From the NCBI GenBank assembly GCA_947458835.1, contig CANHBC010000009.1, positions 1-38,019 on the forward strand: a DNA stretch of 38,019 bases, written 5' to 3'. Positions 7,230-16,500 of this stretch are shown here, one piece after another. The stretch's first letter is position 1, and each line of letters opens with the position of its first letter. The notes under the pieces are model-generated. The model worked only from the letters and a program-made list of their open reading frames with translations, was not told the origin of the DNA and searched no databases. The DNA comes from Betaproteobacteria bacterium. GTDB taxonomy: Bacteria > Pseudomonadota > Gammaproteobacteria > Burkholderiales > CAIKXV01. Both the position numbers and the translations under genes were made by a program.

Positions 7230-8714
7230 ATGGCGGCAATGCTGCATGACGGAGCGGTAGAGCTCGACCCGGCCGGATTCGATGCCGCGGTCGCGCGCGC
7301 TGCCGGCCTGCCGCTGCAAGATGCTGGCCGGGCAGTAGCACTGCTCGCGGACAACGGCATCGACTGGCTGGTTGCTGCCGCTGGCGTGGCGCGTGCGGGC
7401 GGCGTGCTGATCCCCCTGCCGGGATTCTTCACCGACACCCAGTGTCGGCATGTCCTGGGTGCAACCGGGGCTGCGCTGCTGCTCACCGACGACCCGGCGC
7501 GCGGGCTCCGACTGGGCTTCGCCGCATCCGGCGGCCTGCCCGGCACGGGCCTGCACTGCCTGCATGCGGACACGGGCGCGGCGGTCACGCCCGGCTTGCT
7601 GCCCGAGGGAACGGGGCTGGTGACCTTCACCTCCGGGACCACGGGTGCACCGCGTGGCGTCTGCCTCGGTGCGGGCGCACTGGCCCGGGTTGCGGACGCC
7701 GTGGCGAGCGTGGCGCGCGCGCTGGGCGTCGAACGCCACCTCTGCCTGCTGCCGCTGGGCGTGCTGCTGGAGCAGGTTGCGGGTGCCGGTGCGGCGTCCC
7801 TCGCCGGAGCCACCGCATTCGTGCCCCCGCTGGCCACGGTCGGCATGGCAGGGTCCAGCGCGTTCGATGCCCGGCGTGCGCTGGCACAGGTCAGCCGACA
7901 CGAAGTGCACAGCCTGATCCTGCTGCCGCAGATGCTCCAGGCGATGGTGGCGGCCGTCGAAGGCGGCGCGCCACGGCCGGCGTCGCTGCGCATCGCCGCC
8001 GTCGGCGGTGGACGGGTACCCCCGGCGCTGGTCGAGCGGGCCCGGGCGCTGGGCATCCCGGCGTGCGAAGGCTACGGGCTGAGCGAGTGCGGGTCGGTGG
8101 TCGCGCTGGCGCTGCCGCAGGATGCGCCCGGCAGCGGCATGCGGCCGCTGCCTCATGCCCGGGTGCACACGGCGCCAGCGCCGTCGCCCGCTGCCCGGTC
8201 CGAGTCTGGTGCGGATACGCAGCCGATCGGTGATGAAGTGGTTGTGGAGGGGCCGGCCTTCCTTGGCTACCTCGGCGGACCGGCGCATGCGTCCGGCGCG
8301 CCGGTGCGCACCGGCGACCTCGGCACGCTCGACGCAGCCGGTGCCCTGCGCATCACCGGCCGTCTCAAGCACCTGATCATCACCGGTTTCGGCCGCAACG
8401 TCTCGCCGGAATGGCCGGAGTCGGAACTGCTGGCGCAGCCACAGGTGCAGCAGGCGGTCGTGTTCGGGGAGGCGAGGCCGTGGCTGTGCGCGGTGCTCGT
8501 GCCGGCCCCGGGTGCCGACCTTGCGTCACTCGCCGCGGCCGTCGCCGCTGCGAACGCGGGCCTGCCCGACTACGCGCGCATCGGCGGATGGGTCGTGGCC
8601 CCGACGCCGTTCACGCCGGCCGACGGGACGCTGACCGCGAACGGCAGGCCCCGGCGCGAGGTAGTGCATGCGCGCCACGGCGCGCAGCTGGACGCCCTGT
8701 ATCCACGTTGCTGA
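7230..8714 (+). CDS. AMP-dependent acyl-activating enzyme (acyl-CoA ligase-like)
   Basis: A 494 aa ANL-superfamily adenylating enzyme that would activate a carboxylic (probably fatty) acid as acyl-AMP and pass it to CoA or another acceptor. Motifs in order: phosphate loop TFTSGTTGAPRGV (about residues 130-142), YGLSE at 282-286, RTGDLG with Asp363, then GRLKHLIITGFGRNVSPEW at the hinge. At the C-terminus, where most relatives carry the catalytic lysine in an NGK element, this protein reads TANGRPRR, with Arg473 in that position. It starts two bases after the preceding stop (second ATG at 7239 also possible), so translation is probably coupled. It is slightly shorter than the usual 520-560 aa. 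The context (hemolysin-family protein, diiron enzyme, SDR) suggests it feeds an activated acyl chain into a dedicated pathway. Confidence 0.88.
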   Translation: MAAMLHDGAVELDPAGFDAAVARAAGLPLQDAGRAVALLADNGIDWLVAAAGVARAGGVLIPLPGFFTDTQCRHVLGATGAALLLTDDPARGLRLGFAASGGLPGTGLHCLHADTGAAVTPGLLPEGTGLVTFTSGTTGAPRGVCLGAGALARVADAVASVARALGVERHLCLLPLGVLLEQVAGAGAASLAGATAFVPPLATVGMAGSSAFDARRALAQVSRHEVHSLILLPQMLQAMVAAVEGGAPRPASLRIAAVGGGRVPPALVERARALGIPACEGYGLSECGSVVALALPQDAPGSGMRPLPHARVHTAPAPSPAARSESGADTQPIGDEVVVEGPAFLGYLGGPAHASGAPVRTGDLGTLDAAGALRITGRLKHLIITGFGRNVSPEWPESELLAQPQVQQAVVFGEARPWLCAVLVPAPGADLASLAAAVAAANAGLPDYARIGGWVVAPTPFTPADGTLTANGRPRREVVHARHGAQLDALYPRC

Positions 8715-8727
8715 ATGGAGCTCCCTG

Positions 8728-9438
8728 ATGTCCTTCCATGAAACCCTGCAGCAGCAGACCGCAGCCGAGCGGGAATGGCTGCTCGCCGCGCCGGTGATCG
8801 CCGACGCACTCGCCGGCCGCGTGAGCCTCGCGCAGTACCGTGCCTTCCTGGGCGAGGCCTTCCACCACGTTCGCCACACGGTGCCGCTGCTGATGGCCTG
8901 CGGTGCACGGCTGCCCGCCCACCATGAAGTGCTGCGGCGGGCGATCGTCGAGTATGTTGACGAGGAGTTCGGCCACGAGGAATGGATACTCGACGATATC
9001 GTCGCCTGCGGCGGCGATCGCGTCGCGGCTCGACAGGCCACGCCCGGCCTCGATGCGGAACTGATGGTTGCCTACGCGTACGACTGGATCGCACGGCGCA
9101 ACCCGGTCGGGTTCTTCGGCATGGTGCATGTGCTGGAGGGCACGAGCGCGGCGATCGCCACCGCGGCGGCCGACAGCCTCTCGCGCAGCCTCGGCCTGAC
9201 GTCGGCGTTCAGCTATCTGCGTTCGCACGGCAGCCTCGACCTGGAGCATGTGCGCATGTTCGGGCTGCTGATGGACGGGCTGGTCGATCCCGACGACCAG
9301 GCAGCCGTGGTGCACATGGCACGCGTGATGTACCGGCTGTACGGGAACCTGTTCCGGGCGCTGACGCCGCCGGCGGCGACCGACCGGGTGCCGCCACCGC
9401 TGGCCGCGGTTTCGCATGCGTCGGCGGTGGCGGCATGA
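8728..9438 (+). CDS. Haem-oxygenase-like diiron (TenA/UndA-type) iron-containing redox enzyme
   Basis: A 236 aa all-helical protein of the TenA/HDO group. The full ligand pattern of the haem-oxygenase-like diiron oxidases is visible: Glu80 and His83 in EEFGHEEW, Glu137 in VLEGTSAA, then His167, Asp171 and His174 in an H-x3-D-x2-H helix (HGSLDLEH). Such enzymes oxidise or cleave fatty acids or amino acids; UndA turns fatty acids into terminal alkenes. The thiaminase role of true TenA is less likely because metal ligands replace its active-site set. The ATG at 8728 has TGGAG seven bases upstream; the frame extends further up without a site. Its end overlaps the SDR start (ATGA). Substrate unknown; a fatty-acyl chain supplied by the ligase is the simplest idea. 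Confidence 0.82.
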   Translation: MSFHETLQQQTAAEREWLLAAPVIADALAGRVSLAQYRAFLGEAFHHVRHTVPLLMACGARLPAHHEVLRRAIVEYVDEEFGHEEWILDDIVACGGDRVAARQATPGLDAELMVAYAYDWIARRNPVGFFGMVHVLEGTSAAIATAAADSLSRSLGLTSAFSYLRSHGSLDLEHVRMFGLLMDGLVDPDDQAAVVHMARVMYRLYGNLFRALTPPAATDRVPPPLAAVSHASAVAA

Positions 9439-10244
9439 CCGCCGGACTGAACGTGCTGCTCACCGGTGCGACCGGTGGCATCGGCCGGGCGTTCGCCGGC
9501 GTGCTGGCGCCACGCTGCTCGACGCTGCTGCTTGCCGGGCGTGACCCGGACCGGCTGCAGGCGCTCGCCGCATCGCTGGCCGGGCCGCATCCGTCGCTGG
9601 CCATCGTCACGGTCGTGGCCGACCTGTCCACCGGCGCCGGCCGCGCGGCGGTGGCCGCCGCGGTGCAGGCCCTGCCGGGTGGGCTGGACGTGCTGGTGAA
9701 CAATGCCGGCGTCGGCGACTTCGCATGGTTCGAGACCGAGCCGGAGGCGGACATCGAACGCGTGGTCGCGACCAACCTGCTGGCGCCAGTGCTGCTCACG
9801 CGGATCCTGCTGCCGGCCATGCGCCGCGGGCCGCGGGCGACGGTAGTCAATGTCGGTTCGATCCTGGGCGACATCGGCCACCCGGGCAACGTCGTCTACA
9901 GCACCACCAAGCATGCGCTGCGTGGCTTCAGCGAGGCGCTTCGCCGGGAACTGCATGGCAGCGGCATCCGCGTGCAGTACCTCGCCCCGCGCGCGACGCG
10001 CACGCCGTTGAACAGCACTGCGCAGCTGGCCCTCGATGCAGAACTCGGCCACGCGAGCGATCCGCCCGAGACGGTCGCACGCGCATTGCTGGCGCTGCTC
10101 GATGGCGGGCGCGCCGAGATGCACCTGGGATGGCCGGAGCGGTTCTTCGTCCGGCTCAACCGCCTGCTGCCGTCGGTCGTCGACCGGGCACTGGGCAGCC
10201 GTGCTGCCGTGGTCCGGCGGCACGCCACTGGAACGAAAGGATGA
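9435..10244 (+). CDS. Short-chain dehydrogenase/reductase (classical SDR)
   Basis: A 269 aa NAD(P)-dependent oxidoreductase. It has the Rossmann glycine motif TGATGGIG at residues 10-17, the NNAG element at 89-92, and the catalytic set Ser142, Tyr155 and Lys159 (VYSTTKHA). Arginines in AGRDPDRL after the second strand suggest NADPH preference. Length fits the classical SDR type, and the C-terminal part (WPERFFVRLNRLLPSVVD) resembles SDRs acting on bulky lipid-like substrates. Its start overlaps the diiron-enzyme stop by four bases and its stop overlaps or abuts the TPR gene, so it belongs to the same transcription unit. A step reducing or oxidising the acyl-derived product is inferred. Confidence 0.9.
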   Translation: MTAGLNVLLTGATGGIGRAFAGVLAPRCSTLLLAGRDPDRLQALAASLAGPHPSLAIVTVVADLSTGAGRAAVAAAVQALPGGLDVLVNNAGVGDFAWFETEPEADIERVVATNLLAPVLLTRILLPAMRRGPRATVVNVGSILGDIGHPGNVVYSTTKHALRGFSEALRRELHGSGIRVQYLAPRATRTPLNSTAQLALDAELGHASDPPETVARALLALLDGGRAEMHLGWPERFFVRLNRLLPSVVDRALGSRAAVVRRHATGTKG

Positions 10245-10249
10245 AAGAC

Positions 10250-10921
10250 ATGATCGACATGGACCGGCGCAAGGTGGTTTCCGGATGGCTGGGCGTGGCA
10301 GTGGCCGCGATGTCGGGGCTCCCGGGGGGGGCGGCATGGGCTGGACCGGAGGATCCGGTCGCCGCGCTGCAGTCCGAGTGGGAGCAGATCAAGTACCGGC
10401 AGCCGGCCGATCGGCAGGAGCGCGCGTTCGAGGCGCTCGCGAAGAAGGCTGCGGCGGTGCGCGAAGCGTTCAGGGACCGCGCCGACGTGGATATCTGGTA
10501 TGCGATCGTGGTATCGAGCTACGCCGGCGCGAAGGGTGGCCTCGGTGCATTGTCACTGGTGCGGGATGCGCGGGCCGCGCTCGAGCAGGCGATCGCGCGC
10601 GACCCGAAGGCGCTCGAAGGCTCAGCCTACACCAGCCTGGGCTCGCTGTATTATCAGGTGCCCGGGTGGCCGATCGGCTTCGGCGACAAGGACAAGGCCC
10701 GCGAGCTTCTCGGCCGCGCGCTCGCCATCAATCCGCGCGGCATCGATCCGAACTTCTTCATGGGCGACTTCCTGTACCGAACCGGCGACTACGAAGGCGC
10801 GAAGCGTTCGCTGGAACTGGCGCTGCAGGCACCGCCGCGCCCGGCGCGGCCGCTTGCCGACGAGGGGCGCCGGCGCGAGGCCGAGGCGCTGCTCGCGCTG
10901 GTCAGGCAGAAGTTGAACTGA
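10250..10921 (+). CDS. Exported TPR-containing protein of unknown function
   Basis: About 223 aa. The N-terminus MIDMDRRKVVSGWLGVAVAA plus a Gly/Ala-rich stretch ending at AAWAG is a signal peptide, so the protein should be periplasmic. The rest is helical with TPR-like spacing: ALEGSAYTSLGSLYYQVPGWP, GFGDKDKARELLGRALAINPRG and FFMGDFLYRTGDYEGAKRSLELALQ. Starts at 10241, 10250 and 10259 are in frame. 10250 is preferred because AAGGA at 10237-10241 is then eight bases upstream; 10241 would form an ATGA overlap with the SDR stop but has no spacing. It sits between the enzymes and the two-component pair and may be a periplasmic partner of the product or of the sensor (inference). Confidence 0.75.
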   Translation: MIDMDRRKVVSGWLGVAVAAMSGLPGGAAWAGPEDPVAALQSEWEQIKYRQPADRQERAFEALAKKAAAVREAFRDRADVDIWYAIVVSSYAGAKGGLGALSLVRDARAALEQAIARDPKALEGSAYTSLGSLYYQVPGWPIGFGDKDKARELLGRALAINPRGIDPNFFMGDFLYRTGDYEGAKRSLELALQAPPRPARPLADEGRRREAEALLALVRQKLN

Positions 10922-10936
10922 TGCTCCGACTGACCG

Positions 10937-11610
<674 letters not shown>

Positions 11611-11614
<4 letters not shown>

Positions 11615-13029
11615 GCGGCGGTCGTACCGGGGCCGGGCATTCGATCCGCCTGCTGCTGCTCGCGGGCACGACGCTGATCCTGCTGGCGGTCATGGGCGCC
11701 AGTGCACTGCTGTCCTTCCGCTCCGCCCAGAAAGAAGCTGAAGAACTCTTCGATGCGCGGCTCGCGACCTCGGCCCGGGTGATCGAAAGCCTGATTGCCC
11801 GGTCGCTGGAAACCGCGACCATCGAGGCGCCTCTGGTGATGGCGTTGCCCGAGCCGCTGCAGGACGACGGTGGGCATCGCGACCGTCCCACGGCGCTTGG
11901 CCACTACTACGAGACGCATATCGCCTACCAGGTATGGAGGGTGGTCGACGGCGTACCGCCGAGCCTGCTCGCGCGGTCCAGTTCGGCGCCCCAGGAGCCG
12001 ATCTCCGCGCTCGAGCCCGGCTTCTCGGAGCGGATGATCGATGGCCGACTCTGGCGGGTGTTTGCGCTTGCGAGCGGTCCGGTCTGGATCCTTGCCGGCG
12101 AGCGCGACGATGCCCGTGCCGAACTCACCGAGGAACTTGGCCTGGCGGTCACCGCGCCGATGTTGCTGGGCCTGCTGCTGGTGCTGTCCGCCAGCGCTGG
12201 CCTGATCGGCTACGGCCTGGCACCCTTGTCGGAACTGGCCCAGCGCATCCGCGACCGGGCGCCCCAGGCGTTCGGAGGGATCGAACTGACCCGGGTTCCG
12301 GCGGAGATCGAACCGGTGGTGGCGGCCCTCAACGGGCTGCTGGGCCGGGTGCGCGATACGCTGGACCGGGAAAGACGCTTCGTCGACGCCGCCGCGCACG
12401 AATTGCGCACGCCGCTGGCTGCGCTTCGGCTGCATGCGCAGAACCTGCAGCGTGCGCGCGACGAGGCCGAGCGCGCCGTATCGATGGCGCGAGTTCTCGA
12501 AGGCGTCGAGCGCACCGCGCACCTCGCCGAGCAGATGCTGGCGCTGAGTCGGGCGGGGCGCCCGGGCGCAGACCATGATGCGGTGCCGCTGCGTGAAGTG
12601 GTCGCCGACGCGGTGCGCCAGCGCGAAGCGGCCGCGCAGGCCAGCGGGCATCGGATCGAACTGCTGCTGTGCGAAGACTCCTGCACCCGGGCGGCCGATG
12701 CCTCGGCGCTGTCCAGCATGGCCGGCAACCTGATCGACAACGCGCTTCGCTATTCGCCGCGGGGGAGCCCGGTGGTCGTGGCGCTTGAACGGCGCGGGAC
12801 GCAGGCGGTGCTGACGGTGTCCGATCACGGCGCAGGCATTCCGGCTGCGCTGCGCGAGCGGGTGTTCGAACCCTACTACCGCGTGCCCGGCGCCGCGGGG
12901 AACGGCAGCGGTCTCGGCCTTTCCATCGTCCGTGAAGTGGTCGATCGGCTCGGCGGCAGCATCACGATCGGGGAACCGCCGGAGGGCGGCAAGGGTACCC
13001 GCGTGGAGGTACGCCTGCCGCTCGGCTGA
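11611..13029 (+). CDS. Two-component sensor histidine kinase (QseC/TctE-like)
   Basis: A 472 aa inner-membrane kinase starting at a GTG that overlaps the regulator stop (GTGA). A first membrane helix (LLLLAGTTLILLAVMGASALL, about residues 12-32) is followed by FDARLATSARVIESLI, typical of the 2CSK_N sensor region, a periplasmic part of about 150 residues, and a second helix near 180-200 (APMLLGLLLVLSASAGLIGYG). Then come the H box AAAHELRTPLA with His263, the N box GNLIDNALRYSPRG with Asn373, DHGAGIP and GSGLGLSIVREVV. The short periplasmic domain suggests direct sensing of a small molecule or ion. It is the last gene of the hemolysin-family operon. The signal is unknown; sensing the operon's own product is a testable idea. 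Confidence 0.95.
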
Positions 13030-13236
13030 CCGGGTGGTCCGGTCCGGGCTGCGGGCGACGGTCTGTCCTGCTGCCTGCGGCGATCCCGGGTGGCGGTACC
13101 GCAGGGCCGGGCGCAGGGCGGGCATCCTTCGTGCGATGGGTACGGGGTGTGAGCCGTTCGCCTGCGGGTGCCGGCGCACCGGACGGGGCACCTGTCGCAC
13201 GCCCGCCGCCAGCCCACCCATACAGGAGATCCGGCC

Positions 13237-13518
13237 ATGAACGTCGATCCGACCGCGCACGGCCCCGATACCCTGGCGGTATCCGGCCACCCTTGCCCCG
13301 TTCGCTGGAGTACTGCGGCGTTCGGCCTGCAACCGGATGCGCGGCCGGGCGAGGACCTGTCGCTGGGCGAGCACCTCCACCATTGCCGACGCGTCAGCGG
13401 TCGGCTGTTCGGCCTGCAGTGCGGCGTGGAGGCCGCGCACGCATACCTGTCGGGCAGGGTGGTGACGACGCTGGCGGTGGTGATGGCAGCAGCGGCATTC
13501 GCCTTCATCGTGTCGTAG
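13237..13518 (+). CDS. Small membrane protein upstream of cyclic glucan synthase, unknown function
   Basis: A 93 aa ORF with a good Shine-Dalgarno (AGGAG at 13224-13228, eight bases before the ATG), ending only three bases before the start of the 8.7 kb glucan synthase gene. The N-terminal 65 residues are hydrophilic with several Cys and His (HPCPVRW, HLHHCRRV, LQCGVE); the C-terminus is a single hydrophobic helix, VVTTLAVVMAAAAFAFIV. No family was recognised. Position and spacing suggest translational coupling, and possibly a small accessory subunit of the synthase. It could also be a leader ORF that only delivers ribosomes, since the synthase start has no Shine-Dalgarno of its own. Confidence 0.6.
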   Translation: MNVDPTAHGPDTLAVSGHPCPVRWSTAAFGLQPDARPGEDLSLGEHLHHCRRVSGRLFGLQCGVEAAHAYLSGRVVTTLAVVMAAAAFAFIVS

Positions 13519-13521
13519 TGG

Positions 13522-16500
13522 ATGTCGGAATCCGGATGGCCTGGGTCCCTGCCTGAGGCGACAGGCGCACTCGAAGGCATCCTTGACGCCCGGGAGGGGC
13601 CGCTCGAGCCGCCGATACGCGCCGAGATCTTCGGCCAGCAGCGCTTCGCGCAGCATGGCCGCAGCCTTGGCGAGACACATCGGGCCGCGCGCGCCAGTAC
13701 ATCGGCGAAGGCATTCTTCCCTCGCCTGCGCAGCAACATCCGGACGCTGCGGGCAGCGCACCGGTACATCGGCCTGCAGGCAGAGGCGGGCTACGACGTC
13801 AGCCCGGCCGCGGAGTGGCTGCTCGACAACTTCCACCTGATCGAGGGCCAGCTCAAGGCGATCCACGATGGTCTGCCTCGCCGCTACTTTCGCGCGCTGC
13901 CGGTACTGCTGGACGAGCCGCTGGCGGGTCTGCCCCGTGTCTATGGGGTCGCCTGGGCCTATGTCGCGCATAGCGATGGAGCGTTCGACCCCGACCTGCT
14001 GGCGGGGTTCCTGGCCGCCTACCAGGAGACGCGGTCGCTCGACCTGAGCGAGATGTGGGCACTGCCGACCACGCTGCGCGTGGTCCTGGTCGAGAACCTG
14101 CGTCGCCTGGCGGAGCGGCTGGCAGCGCACAAGGCGGTGCGCGAAATGGCGAACGTCTGCTGCGATCGACTGGGAGAGGCCAGCGTCGAGGGGTTGGAGG
14201 CGGTCCTCGTGCGCCTGCGTCCGCGCGGGCTCGAATCGGTGTTCCTCGCCCAGTTGGCGCAGCGGATGGCGGATCGTCGTGCATCGGCCGCCCGTGGGCC
14301 TCCGTCGGTGATCGCGCAATGGTTGGCCGAGCGGCTGCCGGACCCGGTCGCCGTACAGGCTCAGCAGATCGCGGACCAGACCGCGGACAACCTCAGCGTG
14401 AGCAATGCAGTGAACTCGCTGCGCGCCATCGGCGATGCGGACTGGCAGGGGATCGTCGCGCGCTCCAGTCCGCTGATGCAGGCCATGCTGGCTTCGCCGG
14501 TGTTCCAGGCCGAGCATGCGGTCACGCGTGATCGCACGTTGCATGCGATCGAACGCCTGGCGCACCGCAGCGGGCTGTCCGAACTGTCCGTGGCGCGCCT
14601 CCTGCTGTCGCACATGCAGGCAGACCCTGATGCAGGCTCGGAGCGTGCCGTCGCCGGGTTCTGGCTCCACGGGGCGGGGCGGGCCGAGCTCGAACGTTCG
14701 CTCGGTACCGGCGGCCGGGCTTACCCATGGCATCCGCGCTGGCTGCGGGCACTGCGCCTTCCCCTCTATGCCGGTACGGTCGCCGCCGGCACGATAGCCC
14801 TGACCCTGCTGATGCTCGCGCTGGCCGGCACGGACCTGCGCGATGTGGGAGAGGCCGGCTGGCTGGCCCTGGTCGGGGTAGCGCTGATGCTGGTGCCCGC
14901 ATCGGAAGCAGTGCTGGCCGTGGTCAACCGCCTGATCAGCGAATCGACGCAGCCGGTGCCACTGTCCCGGCTTGCGCTGGACGAGGGCCTGCCCGACACA
15001 CTGCGAACGCTCGTGGTGATCCCGGCGATGCTGGTGGACGCAGCCTGCATCGCGCAGCTCGCGCACCGGATCCGTCTGCACTACCTGTCGAACCCCGAGC
15101 GCAATGCGCAGTTCGCGCTGTTGACGGACTGGGTGGATGCCGATCAAGCCCGGTTGCCGGACGATGCTGCGCTGCTGTCCGACGCGGTGGCCGCGGTCAC
15201 TGCGCTGAACCGGTTGCATCCTTCGGGTAACGACCGTGCGCGCTTCCTGTTGCTCCACCGGCCCAGGCGCTACAGCCCGTGCGAGCGCCGATGGATCGGA
15301 TGGGAGCGCAAGCGCGGCAAGCTCGAGCAGTTGCTGCACCGGCTGGCGACGGGTCGTGCCGGCGGCGAGGCGGATCCTTTCCTGGACCTCGGCGACCTGT
15401 CGATGACGGCGGATGCGACGCGCTACGTCCTGACTCTGGACAGTGACACCCGTCTTCCGCCCGGGCGGCTGCGCGAACTGGTCGGGGTGGCCGCACACCC
15501 GGGGAACACGCCCAGGCTGTCGGCCGATGGCCGAAGGGTGGATGCCGGCCATGCGATCTTCCAGCCGCGAGTGGTGACGCCGCTGTCTTCACCGCGCGAG
15601 TTCACCCTGTACCACTGGCTCTTTGCGGGTCAGGACGGCATCGATCCGTACAGCGCCGCGACGTCCGAGGTCTACCAGGACCTGTTCGACGAGGGAACCT
15701 TCACCGGAAAGGGGCTGATGGACGTGCAGGCCGTGGCAGCGGTCCTGGGCGGCCACCTTCCGGAAGGTCAGGTCCTCAGCCACGACCTGCTCGAAGGCGC
15801 CATCGCGCGCTGTGCGGCGGTGACCGACATCACCCTGATCGAGGACTCACCGTTCCATGCGGACGTGGCTGCCTCGCGCGTGCATCGCTGGACGCGCGGC
15901 GACTGGCAGCTGCTGCCGATCCTGTTCGGGCAGGGCCGGCTGCCGTTGGGGGCGGTAGGGCGCTGGAAGATGCTCGACAACCTTCGCCGCTCGCTCGTCG
16001 CGCCGACGTCGCTGCTGCTGGTCGTGCTCGCGCTGTCGGGCGCGACCGTCCCACCGTGGGTGGCGCTGGTGCTCGTCGGGGCCGCGTTCACCGCGGGGCC
16101 AGCCATGGGTGCGCTCGCGGCCAACCTGCCGTCGCGCGACGACCTGGCCCTGCGCCACTTCTATGCGCATGCACTGATCGACCTGGCGCGCGCGGCCTGC
16201 GGTGGGTTGTGGCACATGGCGCAACTGCTGCAGCAGGCGATGCTGTACCTGGGCGCCATCGTGCTGGCGCTGCATCGCACCTTCGTCAGCCGTCGCCATC
16301 TGCTGCAGTGGACCACTGCCGCCGATGCTCAGGCGAGTGCACAGGCCGGTTTCGCGGCCGTGCTGCGCCGGCATGCCGCTGAGCCGGCCATCGCTGCCCT
16401 CGTCATGGGCCTGCTGCTGGCCGCAGGTTCGCCGTGGCCGGTACTCACGGTGGCGGTCTGCCTTGCCTGGGGGGCATCCCCGGTCTGGACCTGGTGGGCG

